Part shown: one piece after another, positions 17,336-25,696 of the stretch
Layout of the letters: each line of letters begins with the position of its first letter
How positions within the stretch are numbered: position 1 is the stretch's first letter
NCBI GenBank assembly: GCA_016866375.1
Contig: VGMK01000006.1
Span: 1 to 25,697 of the forward strand
DNA: 25,697 nucleotides
From: Bacteroidota bacterium
Lineage (GTDB): Bacteria; Bacteroidota; Bacteroidia; Flavobacteriales_D; Crocinitomicaceae
Direction of reading: 5' to 3'
Notes under the pieces: model-generated
What the model was told of the DNA's origin: nothing
What the model saw: the letters and a program-made list of their open reading frames with translations, nothing else
The model's database searches: none
Made by a program: the position numbers and the translations under genes

Positions 17336-18373
17336 TTAATCTGGAATACTATCAAGTATGACCCTCAGTTTTTTCTCCTCTTTTTTTGAGATCGGCACTC
17401 CCTTTGTCTTGGCACCAAATAATGAAAAATTGATGTAACGTTCTGGGTGTAATTGAAAATCCGACACCAAATTTTGGAGTTCATTATTAGACTCAACCAA
17501 TTCTAAATATAATTTTTCATCTTGCACTAATTTACCAAGAGTTCCATTGCCTTTTTCAACATCTTCAAGTACTAGATTTATTTTTTTAATTGCGGTTTGC
17601 GCATCGAGAATCACAGATTTGAAGTTTGCATTAACGAGATCATCCGATATTTTTTTTGAGTTTCCTATGATTGCACTGATTTGATCGTTGGACTTTTTAA
17701 GATTATTGGTTATTTGCTCCACATTTAACATAATTTTTGAAAATTGTATTTTCTCCTCAGCCACAAATAATTGGAGTTCATCAGCTACATTTCCTAATTT
17801 TTGAATGGTTAGTTTGACTTGCTTCAGGCTTCCCTCAATTTCGGAGGTAGCAGTGGAATCCCAAAACGAGGAAAGAGAATTTACCATTTTATCAATGGAG
17901 GCCATCATTGTTTGAAGTTTGTTTGTGATTGGATCTGTAAACGACTTGACTTGCGAAACCATATCTTTCGAGATTCTGCCAGGAATGTCAGAATTGGCCT
18001 CATAAAAACCTTTTGAAAGATCGCTTGGCATAATAATTATCAAACCTTTGGTAAGTAAATCTATATTTCCGATTTCAATGCAACTCCCTATTGGAATTTG
18101 AACTTCTTCGTTTTGAACATTGAACGTAATTCTTACTTTTTTGTTCGCTGGATTTTCTGGTACATATTCAATATCTTTTACCTTTCCAACCGTGACACCG
18201 TTGAGTGTAACATTACTCGATACCGTGAGCTGACTTGAATTAGGAAAATAAGCATAGAATTCTCGATCACCTCCAAAAATACTATTCCCTTTCAAGAAGT
18301 TGATGCCTAAAATAAGTATACTGATTGCAGCTATGGCAACTAAAGCAGCCTTTATTTCTTTTGAAAATTTCAA
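17336..18373 (-). CDS. MlaD-family (MCE domain) lipid-transport protein
   Basis: A 345-residue protein with an N-terminal membrane anchor (about residues 9-26, ALVAIAAISILILGINFL) and one MCE domain (about 37-115; ISRDM-side end at SDIPGRIS) with the typical LNGVTVGKVKDIEYV and GSCIEIGNIDLLTKGLIIIMPSD. The rest is long helical coiled coil in the periplasm, rich in Ser, Lys and Asn. MCE proteins form hexameric rings or tubes that carry phospholipids between the inner and outer membranes with an MlaE-type permease and MlaF ATPase. Neither partner is visible in this operon. It overlaps the amidase stop by 4 bases, so the two are translationally coupled. Confidence 0.92.
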   Translation of the reverse strand: MKFSKEIKAALVAIAAISILILGINFLKGNSIFGGDREFYAYFPNSSQLTVSSNVTLNGVTVGKVKDIEYVPENPANKKVRITFNVQNEEVQIPIGSCIEIGNIDLLTKGLIIIMPSDLSKGFYEANSDIPGRISKDMVSQVKSFTDPITNKLQTMMASIDKMVNSLSSFWDSTATSEIEGSLKQVKLTIQKLGNVADELQLFVAEEKIQFSKIMLNVEQITNNLKKSNDQISAIIGNSKKISDDLVNANFKSVILDAQTAIKKINLVLEDVEKGNGTLGKLVQDEKLYLELVESNNELQNLVSDFQLHPERYINFSLFGAKTKGVPISKKEEKKLRVILDSIPD

Positions 18374-19527
18374 TCTGTTTTATTTTCTGCTAATTTAATA
18401 GCTTTTTCAATACTAATACGCTCCCCGTTTAAAAAAGCCGCAACAAACGCATTATTAAATCCTTGCTCGATTAATTCAATTTTTCGTTGTCGAGCTCCTT
18501 GTAAATCAGATTTAAATTCTCCAGTGCAATATTTAAACAAACCGTCCTGATAATATTCATAAATGTCTAGATTTTTAAACCGAGAGGAATTCAATGGTAT
18601 TTTCTTATCAGATGTTTCAATCTGAATTTTAAATATTAGCCCTAAAGCATCCTGTTGTTCTTTTATTGGTTCATTTTTATTACCCGGATGGTCTGGTAGA
18701 ATATCTTCCTTTGAGGACTTGATCTTCACAACTTCCATAGTCTCTGTTCCAGAGATTTGTATGTAGTAGCGTTCAAACGCCTTAAACATTGCCTGTGCCA
18801 TTTCAATTTGCCCATTTGCGGATGCCAAAAGTTTTTCTTCTGAAGGATTTGTTAAAAATCCTGTTTCAATAAGTACGCTTGGCATGGCTGTTTTGTAGAG
18901 AACATAAAACCCAGCTTCCTTTACCCCCCTGTCAAAACGACCCATTTTTTTGAACTCCTTCTGAAGTTGATCCGCAAAACGAATGGAGTAATCTCTGTAA
19001 ACAGCACCTTGAAGCTGCATAGCGATTATGGCCTCGGGAGACATGTCAAAATTTTTGTATTTTGCTCCTTTATCTTCCTCCAACTCAATGATGGCGTTTT
19101 CTCTTTCCATTACTTTTTGTTGTGCCTCTGTTCGATGCAAACCCAATACATAGGTTTCAGAACCATATGCTGCATTGCTGCCGGCATTCGCGTGAATACA
19201 AATAAATAAATCTGCCTTTACCCTATTTGCGATATTTGCACGTTCTAGCAATTCCACAAATACATCTTTTTCTCGTGTATAAACAACTTTTATTGTCGGA
19301 TATTTTTCCTTAATCATAGCGCCTAGCTTCAAAGCCATTGACAGGCAAACTTCTTTCTCATTTGAATACCCTCCATGACAACCGGGGTCTTTACCACCAT
19401 GGCCTGCATCAATAACGACCGTTTTGATTGGATTAATTTGTGCTCGTGCGCAAAAAAACAATGAAATGAATAGGAAGAGGATTTTAATTCGATTGCTCAA
19501 TAACAAAGCTGATTGTGCGTTCTTCAT
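18370..19527 (-). CDS. N-acetylmuramoyl-L-alanine amidase (Amidase_3) with SPOR-like tail
   Basis: A 385-residue periplasmic zinc amidase that cleaves the bond between MurNAc and the stem peptide of peptidoglycan. The signal peptide is MKNAQSALLLSNRIKILFLF and continues to a cut near Ala-Gln 29-30. Zinc ligands are His43 (DAGHGG), Glu57 (NEKEV) and His112 (CIHANAG), and the catalytic Glu is Glu221 (VLIETGFLTN). A C-terminal stretch (about 300-380, GLIFKIQIETSDKKIP, then FVAAFLNGERIS) looks like a SPOR-type peptidoglycan-binding domain, less certain than the catalytic part. ATG 19527 is preferred to the longer open frame ending at 19575, which would begin 15 bases from lptD and lacks a signal-like start. 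First gene of the minus-strand run. Confidence 0.93.
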   Translation of the reverse strand: MKNAQSALLLSNRIKILFLFISLFFCARAQINPIKTVVIDAGHGGKDPGCHGGYSNEKEVCLSMALKLGAMIKEKYPTIKVVYTREKDVFVELLERANIANRVKADLFICIHANAGSNAAYGSETYVLGLHRTEAQQKVMERENAIIELEEDKGAKYKNFDMSPEAIIAMQLQGAVYRDYSIRFADQLQKEFKKMGRFDRGVKEAGFYVLYKTAMPSVLIETGFLTNPSEEKLLASANGQIEMAQAMFKAFERYYIQISGTETMEVVKIKSSKEDILPDHPGNKNEPIKEQQDALGLIFKIQIETSDKKIPLNSSRFKNLDIYEYYQDGLFKYCTGEFKSDLQGARQRKIELIEQGFNNAFVAAFLNGERISIEKAIKLAENKTD

Positions 19528-19543
19528 TAATTCATTAAATTTG
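19513..19543 (+). promoter_or_regulatory. lptD promoter, TTG-N20-TAAATTTG
   Basis: TTG at 19513-19515 and TAAATTTG at 19536-19543 are separated by 20 bases, a near-ideal Bacteroidota promoter. Predicted transcription would start near 19550, about 40 bases before the TTG start codon. The upstream half lies inside the first codons of the amidase gene. Confidence 0.7.
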
Positions 19544-19560
19544 AAAACTTTACTACTTAA

Positions 19561-19568
19561 CAAAATTA
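19561..19568 (-). promoter_or_regulatory. Amidase promoter -7 element TAATTTTG
   Basis: On the minus strand this reads TAATTTTG, a full TAnnTTTG match, placed about 34 bases before the amidase ATG at 19527. No good -33 TTG is seen at the expected distance. It faces the lptD promoter, so the two initiation sites nearly coincide. Confidence 0.5.
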
Positions 19569-19588
19569 GTCCCAAAGGTTTGATTATC

Positions 19589-22114
19589 TTGCGTCATCAT
19601 TTTCTACTTTTCTTCGTTGCATTGTTAATAATGCAGATTTCAAACAAGGTTACTGCACAACAAGACCAAAATAAAACTATAAGTGTAGATGATGAGTCCG
19701 TGAAGTCAGTAATAAAATACAGCGCACGTGACAGCATATTCAAAGATGTTAAAACCAAACAAGTTCACCTTTACGGTCAGGCAAATGTTAGCATGGATGG
19801 CATCCAAATGAATGCAGGGTACATTTGTATTGACCTTGAAAAAAACGAATTACAAGCCAGATACTCTTACGATAAAGACAGCAACAAAGTTGATTTCCCC
19901 GTTTTTTCGGAAGGGAACGAAATCGTTCAATGTTTTTCGTTAAAATACAACACAAAAACTAAAAAAGGTTTTCTACAGGAACTTTCACTAAAACAAGAGG
20001 AATTGTATTTTAGAATGGACGAAGCTAAAAAGCACCAAGACGACGAGTTACATCTTCTTCGGGGGAAGCTGTCCACATGTGATTTAATAGAACCCCATTA
20101 CCATTTTCAATTATCGAGGGGAGTAATTGTTCCTGATGAGCGTATTGTTACTGGACCACTCAATCTTCATATCAACGGAATACCTACGCCCCTTGGACTA
20201 CCGTTTGCATTAATTCCCACCAAGCAGAAAGAGCATGTGAAGGGTTTGTTGATTCCTGAATTTGTTCCACTTTCAGCGTACGGTTTCGGAGTTCAAAATC
20301 TCGGTTATTACATGCCAATCAATGATTTTATTCAGACAACCGTGTATGCAAACCTATACAACAGAGGGAGTTGGGGCTTACGCAATGAATTTAATTATGC
20401 GAAAAGATACGGATTTACGGGTAATTTATCACTTGGCTTTCAGCAATTTCGATCTGGGTTTCCCTTCAATAATAATCAAAATAAATTCAGTTTTATCTGG
20501 TCACACCGCCAAGATGTAAAAGCGTCACCCTTTTGGAATTTTTCATCAAACGTAAATTTAATTTCTGATAATAACTCAAAGAATAGTCTAGATCCTATAA
20601 ATCCCGAATACTTTAGTAACAGTTTCAACTCAGATGTCAATATCAATAGGTTATTTCCAGGGAAACCATTTTCAATGGGTTTGAAATGGTCTCTGCGTCA
20701 AAATTCTTTGGCAAAAAATATCGCACTAATAAGTCCCATTTTGAATGCCAATCTCACCCGGGTTTTCCCATTCAAAAAAATTACACCTTTCCCTAAAAAT
20801 GAATTAACTAAAGCGATCAAAAGAATCGGTTTGACCTATAATTTTGAAGGACAGAACAGGTCGAGTTTCGCAGATACATTATTGAGTCAAGGAAATTTTC
20901 AAAAAATAGGACAACAGTTCCTAAATGGGATATGGCAATCCATGTCGATCCAAACTTCGGTAGGTTTATTTGCAAATACAATTAAAATAAATCCTGTTTT
21001 AAACTACGGAAACAAAATCAATTTCCAACAAACTAGAAAATCGTATGATTTTACCTCAAATTCCATCACATCAGATACTATTCAACAAGCAGGAATGGCT
21101 CACGAAATGAATATGAATGTAACTGCAACAACGATTATTTACAGCTACTTTGAATTCGCAGGGAAATCCAAGCCTAAATTAAGGCATTTAATGACTCCCT
21201 CTTTTGGTTATCGTTTCGTGCCTAAACTAAATCCCCTAATTTCGGACACGATTGGAGTAAACTCAGCTGTTGTTAATTACTCGCCTTACGAACGCAGTAT
21301 ATACACTGTGGGCAATTCTGTAGGGGCCTCTTTCTTAACATTTGGTTTTAATAATACGTTGGAACTAAAAATGAAATCTGAAAAAGATACGATAACAGGA
21401 TTTAAAAAAATAAGATTGATTGATCAATTTTCTCTAACGGGAAATTACGATTTTCTAAAGGACTCCATGAAACTTTCCATGATTTCTCTGAATTTAAGAA
21501 TCAGCCCAAAAGATTGGATAAATTTTGTTTCCAATGCTTCCTTTAGCCCTTACTCTTGGGACAGTACGGGTAAAAATTTATCATCTTTTGCTTGGAAGAA
21601 TGAACAGGGTATTGGGCGATTACTTTCGGGAAATTTTACCACAACGTTACTCTTGGCTCCTAAAAAAAGCAGGAAAATTATGGATGAAAAGGTAGAAAGT
21701 GGAACAAAAGAATGGAACAGTGCCTTTACTTATTTTTCACTTCATCCAGAACAAGCGATTTATTTCGATATTCCTTGGAAAGTGAGCTTTTCACATATAT
21801 ATTCCCTCCAAGCAAACCAGGCTATTTCTTCATTCAATAATAAAACTTTCAATCAGGTGCAGACCCTATCGTGCAGTGGGGATGTAAGCTTCACTAAAAC
21901 ATGGAATTTAAGTGGAAACATCAATATCAATCTGATGGATCAATCCATAACCAATGCCTTTTTCACATTAAATAGAAATTTACACTGCTGGGCTCTGAGT
22001 TTCTATTGGGTTCCGATCGGTGGGAATAAAAGTTTTTTACTGAGTATTCGTAATATCTCCAATCTATTCAAAGATGCCAAGTTTGATTTTCGAAAACCCC
22101 CTGTTTTTTTGTAG
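19589..22114 (+). CDS. lptD: LPS-assembly outer-membrane protein LptD
   Basis: Bacteroidota-type LptD, about 841 residues: an outer-membrane barrel that inserts lipopolysaccharide into the outer leaflet. TTG 19589 gives a good signal peptide (MRHHFLLFFVALLIM then QISNKVTA, cut before QQ). TTG 19580 in the same frame is a near alternative. ATG 19631 would lose the hydrophobic core, and ATGs further upstream lie before the promoter. After the signal comes an OstA/LptA-like beta-jellyroll of about 150 residues (RDSIFKDVKTKQVHLYGQA, then IQMNAGYICIDLE), then the family block LLRGKLSTCDLIEPHYHFQL and GIPTPLGLPFALIPTK. The C-terminal 26-strand-type barrel is rich in aromatic and polar alternation. 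I note one Cys in STCDL where proteobacterial LptD uses disulfides. Confidence 0.92.
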   Translation: MRHHFLLFFVALLIMQISNKVTAQQDQNKTISVDDESVKSVIKYSARDSIFKDVKTKQVHLYGQANVSMDGIQMNAGYICIDLEKNELQARYSYDKDSNKVDFPVFSEGNEIVQCFSLKYNTKTKKGFLQELSLKQEELYFRMDEAKKHQDDELHLLRGKLSTCDLIEPHYHFQLSRGVIVPDERIVTGPLNLHINGIPTPLGLPFALIPTKQKEHVKGLLIPEFVPLSAYGFGVQNLGYYMPINDFIQTTVYANLYNRGSWGLRNEFNYAKRYGFTGNLSLGFQQFRSGFPFNNNQNKFSFIWSHRQDVKASPFWNFSSNVNLISDNNSKNSLDPINPEYFSNSFNSDVNINRLFPGKPFSMGLKWSLRQNSLAKNIALISPILNANLTRVFPFKKITPFPKNELTKAIKRIGLTYNFEGQNRSSFADTLLSQGNFQKIGQQFLNGIWQSMSIQTSVGLFANTIKINPVLNYGNKINFQQTRKSYDFTSNSITSDTIQQAGMAHEMNMNVTATTIIYSYFEFAGKSKPKLRHLMTPSFGYRFVPKLNPLISDTIGVNSAVVNYSPYERSIYTVGNSVGASFLTFGFNNTLELKMKSEKDTITGFKKIRLIDQFSLTGNYDFLKDSMKLSMISLNLRISPKDWINFVSNASFSPYSWDSTGKNLSSFAWKNEQGIGRLLSGNFTTTLLLAPKKSRKIMDEKVESGTKEWNSAFTYFSLHPEQAIYFDIPWKVSFSHIYSLQANQAISSFNNKTFNQVQTLSCSGDVSFTKTWNLSGNININLMDQSITNAFFTLNRNLHCWALSFYWVPIGGNKSFLLSIRNISNLFKDAKFDFRKPPVFL

Positions 22115-22185
22115 TTAATTTTTTTTTCGCTGAGACAACAGACTTTAAATGCGTGGATATCTTTATTTTCTGAATTTAACAAAGA

Positions 22186-23112
22186 TCAAATAATATTTTT
22201 TCTCTTGAGCTCAATAAATCTTACTTCGTCAAGTGGTCGTGTAGCATAAAGAACTATCAATCTATCCCCTTGCAGCATGTATGATTGGTAGAACCCCCCA
22301 ATAAACGTCGCGTATTGAAAACTTACCGAAAGCCCTTTGTTTGGGGATATGTCGTATTCATCCGGACGAAAAAAATATATTCCCTCTCCGATTTTTACCT
22401 CGTTCACAGGACCAAATAGTTGAGCAATTGCTTTATTTTTAAGTTGATAATAAATATCCTTTGGTTTTCTTTTCTTTGATAGTTTTCCCTTTCTCAAAAA
22501 AACAACATGATCGCACAGCCCTAAAATATCCTGGGGGTCATGAGAAACGAGCAATATTGCCAAGTTTTCATGAAATTTCGATTTTAAAATCACCTCAGCT
22601 AATCTTTGCTTCAAAACCGCATCGAGGTGCCCAAATGGTTCATCCAATAGCAGGACATCGGGTGCGTGCGCAATAGCTCGCGCTATGGCCACTCGTTGTT
22701 TCTCTCCGCCAGAAAGAAGTGCGGCTTTTGTGTGTGCAACGTGCTGTAATTGGAATAATTTTATCAATTCGCCGACTCGTTTTTCGCGTTTTGAAAATGG
22801 ATATCCAAGAATGGCTTCCCTAATATTTTCCTCGGTTGTATGGTAATTATCCAATTTAAAATCTTGATTAACGATAGAAATGTTTTTATATCCCGGAATT
22901 AATAATTCACTGGATAAAGGCATTTCCTCTTCATTCCAGGAAAAGGAGCCCATATTCGGGGGAAGCAGACCAGCCATTATTTTTAGTAAAGAGGATTTTC
23001 CTGCGCCACTTTTTCCGACCAATCCGATCAGCTCTCCACGTTTTAAGATTAAATTAACATTTCGCAAAATGGGGCGATCAAACGTCAAGCATATATTTTT
23101 AATTCGTAACAT
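22186..23112 (-). CDS. Orphan ABC transporter ATPase
   Basis: A 308-residue ABC ATPase. Walker A GKSGAGKS is at 33-40, the Q loop reads IVNQDFKL, the signature is LLSGGEKQRVAIARAIA, Walker B/D loop is DVLLLDEPFGHLD, and the H loop is LLVSHD, so it should hydrolyse ATP. From about residue 215 it has an extra C-terminal domain (LFGPVNEVKIGEGIYFFRPDEYDI) reminiscent of TOBE domains of importer ATPases; this assignment is tentative. No permease or binding protein is encoded beside it. Its ATG overlaps the upstream stop (TGATG), so translation is coupled to the unknown 142-residue protein. Last gene of the LETM1 run. Confidence 0.92.
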   Translation of the reverse strand: MLRIKNICLTFDRPILRNVNLILKRGELIGLVGKSGAGKSSLLKIMAGLLPPNMGSFSWNEEEMPLSSELLIPGYKNISIVNQDFKLDNYHTTEENIREAILGYPFSKREKRVGELIKLFQLQHVAHTKAALLSGGEKQRVAIARAIAHAPDVLLLDEPFGHLDAVLKQRLAEVILKSKFHENLAILLVSHDPQDILGLCDHVVFLRKGKLSKKRKPKDIYYQLKNKAIAQLFGPVNEVKIGEGIYFFRPDEYDISPNKGLSVSFQYATFIGGFYQSYMLQGDRLIVLYATRPLDEVRFIELKRKNII

Positions 23113-23540
23113 CAGCGAATTAAACTTGTTGGAAATTCTTTACTGGCAATATAAATACCGGGGATTGGATTAGCCAAAGGTTCGTTATCTTTAATGTAGA
23201 AACGGATAATTGAATCATAATTTTTAGTATCTATTTCCAAACGATCCAAAATAGATTCAGAGACGCCAACGGCACAATCTGGCGTATTTTCAGATGTAAT
23301 AGTGATTAAACGCATGGCCTGAACCTCCTCTAAAAACTGATTCCCATTGGGTAAAATTCCTCTTAAATCATAAACAGCATTTTGACGTTCTTGGATTGAC
23401 AATACAGTACCACTTATCACTAATTCATCTTCCCAAATGTATTTTTTATTGTCTGCACTTTCGTTTCCATTAAAGTTTTCATTGGCAATTTTCTGGGAAA
23501 ATAACTCATTCAATAAATAAACATGTATGGTACATTTCAT
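23112..23540 (-). CDS. Protein of unknown function, coupled to the ABC ATPase
   Basis: A 142-residue protein without signal peptide or membrane helix, therefore cytoplasmic. I do not recognise the family. It is polar, with one Cys in TPDCAVGVS and a probable alternating beta/alpha pattern, e.g. DELVISGTVLSIQ and AMRLITITSEN. It begins MKCTIHVYLL, overlaps the LETM1-related gene by 4 bases and ends in the TGATG overlap with the ABC ATPase. Such tight coupling on both sides suggests the product works with its neighbours, but there is no motif for a specific role. Confidence 0.78.
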   Translation of the reverse strand: MKCTIHVYLLNELFSQKIANENFNGNESADNKKYIWEDELVISGTVLSIQERQNAVYDLRGILPNGNQFLEEVQAMRLITITSENTPDCAVGVSESILDRLEIDTKNYDSIIRFYIKDNEPLANPIPGIYIASKEFPTSLIR

Positions 23541-24787
23541 TTTTTCTTTATTTCATTTTCTTTAAACGCAGAAGGGGTTAAGTCAGGAACTATTTTGAGA
23601 ATTAAAGGAAGTAAAAGTGCCCCACCAGGCAACAAGAATATTCCTACAGAGGGCACCGATTTTAGCACATCCATAAATTGCTTTTTTACCTTTTCCCTCT
23701 CCTCTTTGGAAAGTTCTTGATGGGCAGATTTATTTATCAACGCGATAAGCTCCTTACTTTCATTTAACTCATTGATAAGTTTATCTTTATTTCTACCCAG
23801 GATTCTTATCCACCTTGCAGAAAACCCCTTATAAATCAGTTTTACTTGATTATCCTCTTTAATCTGATTCAATTGAAGATTGTTATCAACTATAAATAAA
23901 TCACAGACCAACCTACATTCTTCCATTTCATCGGCATTTAAACCAAACTGAAAACCGAGTTTTTGCAACTTAAGTTCCTCAAATTCTGTCACAATATGAG
24001 TCCCTTTCATAATAAACGAAACAAATTTGAAAGTAATCTTTGCCAGTTGTTTATTTTCAAAACTAAAATCTGACAAACTTTTCGTTTTATTCATGTAAAG
24101 TTCTAACTCGTGTTCCAATTCTTTTGGTAAGTCGGCGGAGGCGAGCAAATGGTTGAGAAGTCTTTGTTCTTTTGGTTCAATTTGTTCATCGGCCAATGCG
24201 CCAGCTAAGGCCCCTTTCACAACAGAAAATGCGTAATCATTGCGCTTTTCGTCAAAAAATAAGGTTTTTTCATCGAGAAATTCTATGAATAAGAGAACAT
24301 CTAAAAAGCTCAAAACATTTGATAAATGATTGATCCAATAGTTGGTTCCAAAAATAGACGAATTTACTTTAACACGATTTGTTAAAACCTTCTCTAATTT
24401 TTGAATTTGGTTGCCTTTGAACCATTTATCTATCCATTTTTCCTCGACCCAAATCTTATAAAATTGACAGAGCGTTTGAATGAAAGCTTCTTTACTAAAG
24501 TTCCTTCCACTTTTCTGAAGATAGGCAAGCATTAAGGCCTCAAATAAAAGTAATTTTAAAGCTTCGTCTTGCGTGTAATGGTCCCTTTCAAGTTCATTTG
24601 AGAAAATAAAAGAATTAGCAACTCCGAATACCAAACCGGTTTTAGATGAAATTAATTCTACTAATTCTTCCAACTCATCATTCGATTCATCCAGTGAAAG
24701 CGTAATGATTCCGTTCTCTGCTAGCTCAAAATATTTGGCTATCCAATTTCTTGAACCCGGTGATATTTTTTCTTTATTTGAAGGCAT
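23537..24787 (-). CDS. LETM1-related 'biofilm-associated' family protein
   Basis: A 416-residue protein whose C-terminus, VPSVGIFLLPGGALLLPLIL then KIVPDLTPSAF, is the conserved LETM1-like segment of a family annotated in Bacteroidota as LETM1-related biofilm-associated protein. Mitochondrial LETM1 is a K+/H+ or Ca2+/H+ exchange factor, and only this short segment is shared. The remaining 380 residues are soluble-looking, Leu/Glu/Lys-rich helical repeats with an acidic section (residues about 190-260, VVKGALAGALADEQIEPKEQ) resembling a TerB-type helical domain; that comparison is a guess. It has one hydrophobic segment near the end and no signal peptide. It overlaps the upstream outer-membrane barrel gene by 14 bases. 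Confidence 0.85.
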   Translation of the reverse strand: MPSNKEKISPGSRNWIAKYFELAENGIITLSLDESNDELEELVELISSKTGLVFGVANSFIFSNELERDHYTQDEALKLLLFEALMLAYLQKSGRNFSKEAFIQTLCQFYKIWVEEKWIDKWFKGNQIQKLEKVLTNRVKVNSSIFGTNYWINHLSNVLSFLDVLLFIEFLDEKTLFFDEKRNDYAFSVVKGALAGALADEQIEPKEQRLLNHLLASADLPKELEHELELYMNKTKSLSDFSFENKQLAKITFKFVSFIMKGTHIVTEFEELKLQKLGFQFGLNADEMEECRLVCDLFIVDNNLQLNQIKEDNQVKLIYKGFSARWIRILGRNKDKLINELNESKELIALINKSAHQELSKEEREKVKKQFMDVLKSVPSVGIFLLPGGALLLPLILKIVPDLTPSAFKENEIKKK

Positions 24788-25214
24788 ATCGGACTGCTAA
24801 GCCACCGCCCCATCCAAAACCTATTGTGCTTAACGATAAAAATGGCCCTGTGTCAATTGATAAATTTAGAGGAAAATCTTGAAAAGTGTAATCTAATCCA
24901 ACCACACCATTGGCGGTGAATAAGTAGGTCCCATTTGCTACACCAATGGTCGGGCCGACACCCGCATACCAGTCTAAACCAATAGGTTCAGGAAGTGCTT
25001 TTTGTAAATCCACTAATGCAGAAATTAACAAAATTTCTGAGCTGCCTCCGATGGTTCCTTCAACTGCAAAACCTGATTTTAAAAAGTGTTTAATAGCAAG
25101 CCCACCAAGTGATGGATAACCACCCTTTAATCCTATTGCTGTTTTGTATTGCTGCGACCAAGAACACGTTGAAACGGCCAAAAACAATAATGTTGTCAGG
25201 GATAACTTTTTCAT
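24774..25214 (-). CDS. Small outer-membrane beta-barrel-type protein
   Basis: A 146-residue exported protein: signal peptide MKKLSLTTLLFLAVSTCSWS with cleavage before QQ, then Gly- and aromatic-rich alternating strands (GLKGGYPSLGGLAIKHFL, WYAGVGPTIGVANGTYLF, GFGWGGGLAVRYAFK). The terminal Tyr-Ala-Phe-Lys is close to the terminal-aromatic pattern of small eight-stranded outer-membrane barrels, so outer-membrane location is the likely reading. No function can be named. It starts 20 bases after the lamin-tail gene stop and overlaps the LETM1-related gene by 14 bases, placing a surface protein in the same run as cytoplasmic ATPase and LETM1-like genes. Confidence 0.8.
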   Translation of the reverse strand: MKKLSLTTLLFLAVSTCSWSQQYKTAIGLKGGYPSLGGLAIKHFLKSGFAVEGTIGGSSEILLISALVDLQKALPEPIGLDWYAGVGPTIGVANGTYLFTANGVVGLDYTFQDFPLNLSIDTGPFLSLSTIGFGWGGGLAVRYAFK

Positions 25215-25234
25215 ATATCAGAATTTTAACAAAA

Positions 25235-25696
25235 TTAAAGTTTACCTGCTAGGGTAACTGCTCTCTTTGTATTAAAAATTACACCACCTTTTGTTGAAAA
25301 CGCCTCAAATAAAATTACGTAAACTCCAATGCTTGCTTTGACTTGTTTGTCCGTTAAACCATCCCATGTAAACGTTCCTTTATATCCTAAAAGTTCATTG
25401 CTGTAAAGTGTTCGAACCATTCTTCCCCTGTCGTCGAAAATGCTTGCTTTTCCGAGTAGTCCTGCTTCATTCATTTCGTATGAAATTTGAAGTATATCCT
25501 CAAACCCGTCATTATCTGGTGAAAAAACGTCGTTGGTCAAGGTGAGTGTTCCATTAGAAATAGCCGATAAAAATTGAGAATTAACTCTTCCTGGTGTAGC
25601 GAAACCGATGTCTTCGGCGGCGGAATGCCAATTAAAAGAACTGCTCGATTCTCCCTTAGGATCAATGCGCTCCAGAGAAACACCATCGGTATTATC
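25235..25696 (-). CDS. Lamin-tail-domain surface protein, C-terminal part (cut by the window edge)
   Basis: Only the last 154 codons are in view; the frame is open to the right edge. The visible part starts with the end of a lamin-tail (LTD) domain: GVSLERIDPKG, NWHSAA, GFATPGRVNSQ. It then has a FlgD-Ig/CHU-like terminal module: DVFSPDNDGFEDILQISYE, ASIFDDRGRMVRTLY, TFTWDGLTD and IGVYVILFEAFS, ending RAVTLAGKL. These modules sit at the end of large secreted or cell-surface proteins of Bacteroidota, and such a terminal module may mark cargo of the type IX secretion system. Full length and any enzymatic domain are unknown. It is the visible head of the minus-strand run. Confidence 0.85.
   Translation of the reverse strand, partial: DNTDGVSLERIDPKGESSSSFNWHSAAEDIGFATPGRVNSQFLSAISNGTLTLTNDVFSPDNDGFEDILQISYEMNEAGLLGKASIFDDRGRMVRTLYSNELLGYKGTFTWDGLTDKQVKASIGVYVILFEAFSTKGGVIFNTKRAVTLAGKL

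Noticed and set aside
22115..22185. Possible terminator between lptD and the ABC ATPase gene
   Set aside because: There is a T tract after lptD but no stable stem before it; ATCTTT...AAAGAT nearby has a loop too long and a stem too short to call.
23806..23814. TTATCCACC, one base from a DnaA box
   Set aside because: A single imperfect copy inside the LETM1-related gene with no cluster or AT-rich unwinding element beside it; not evidence for oriC.
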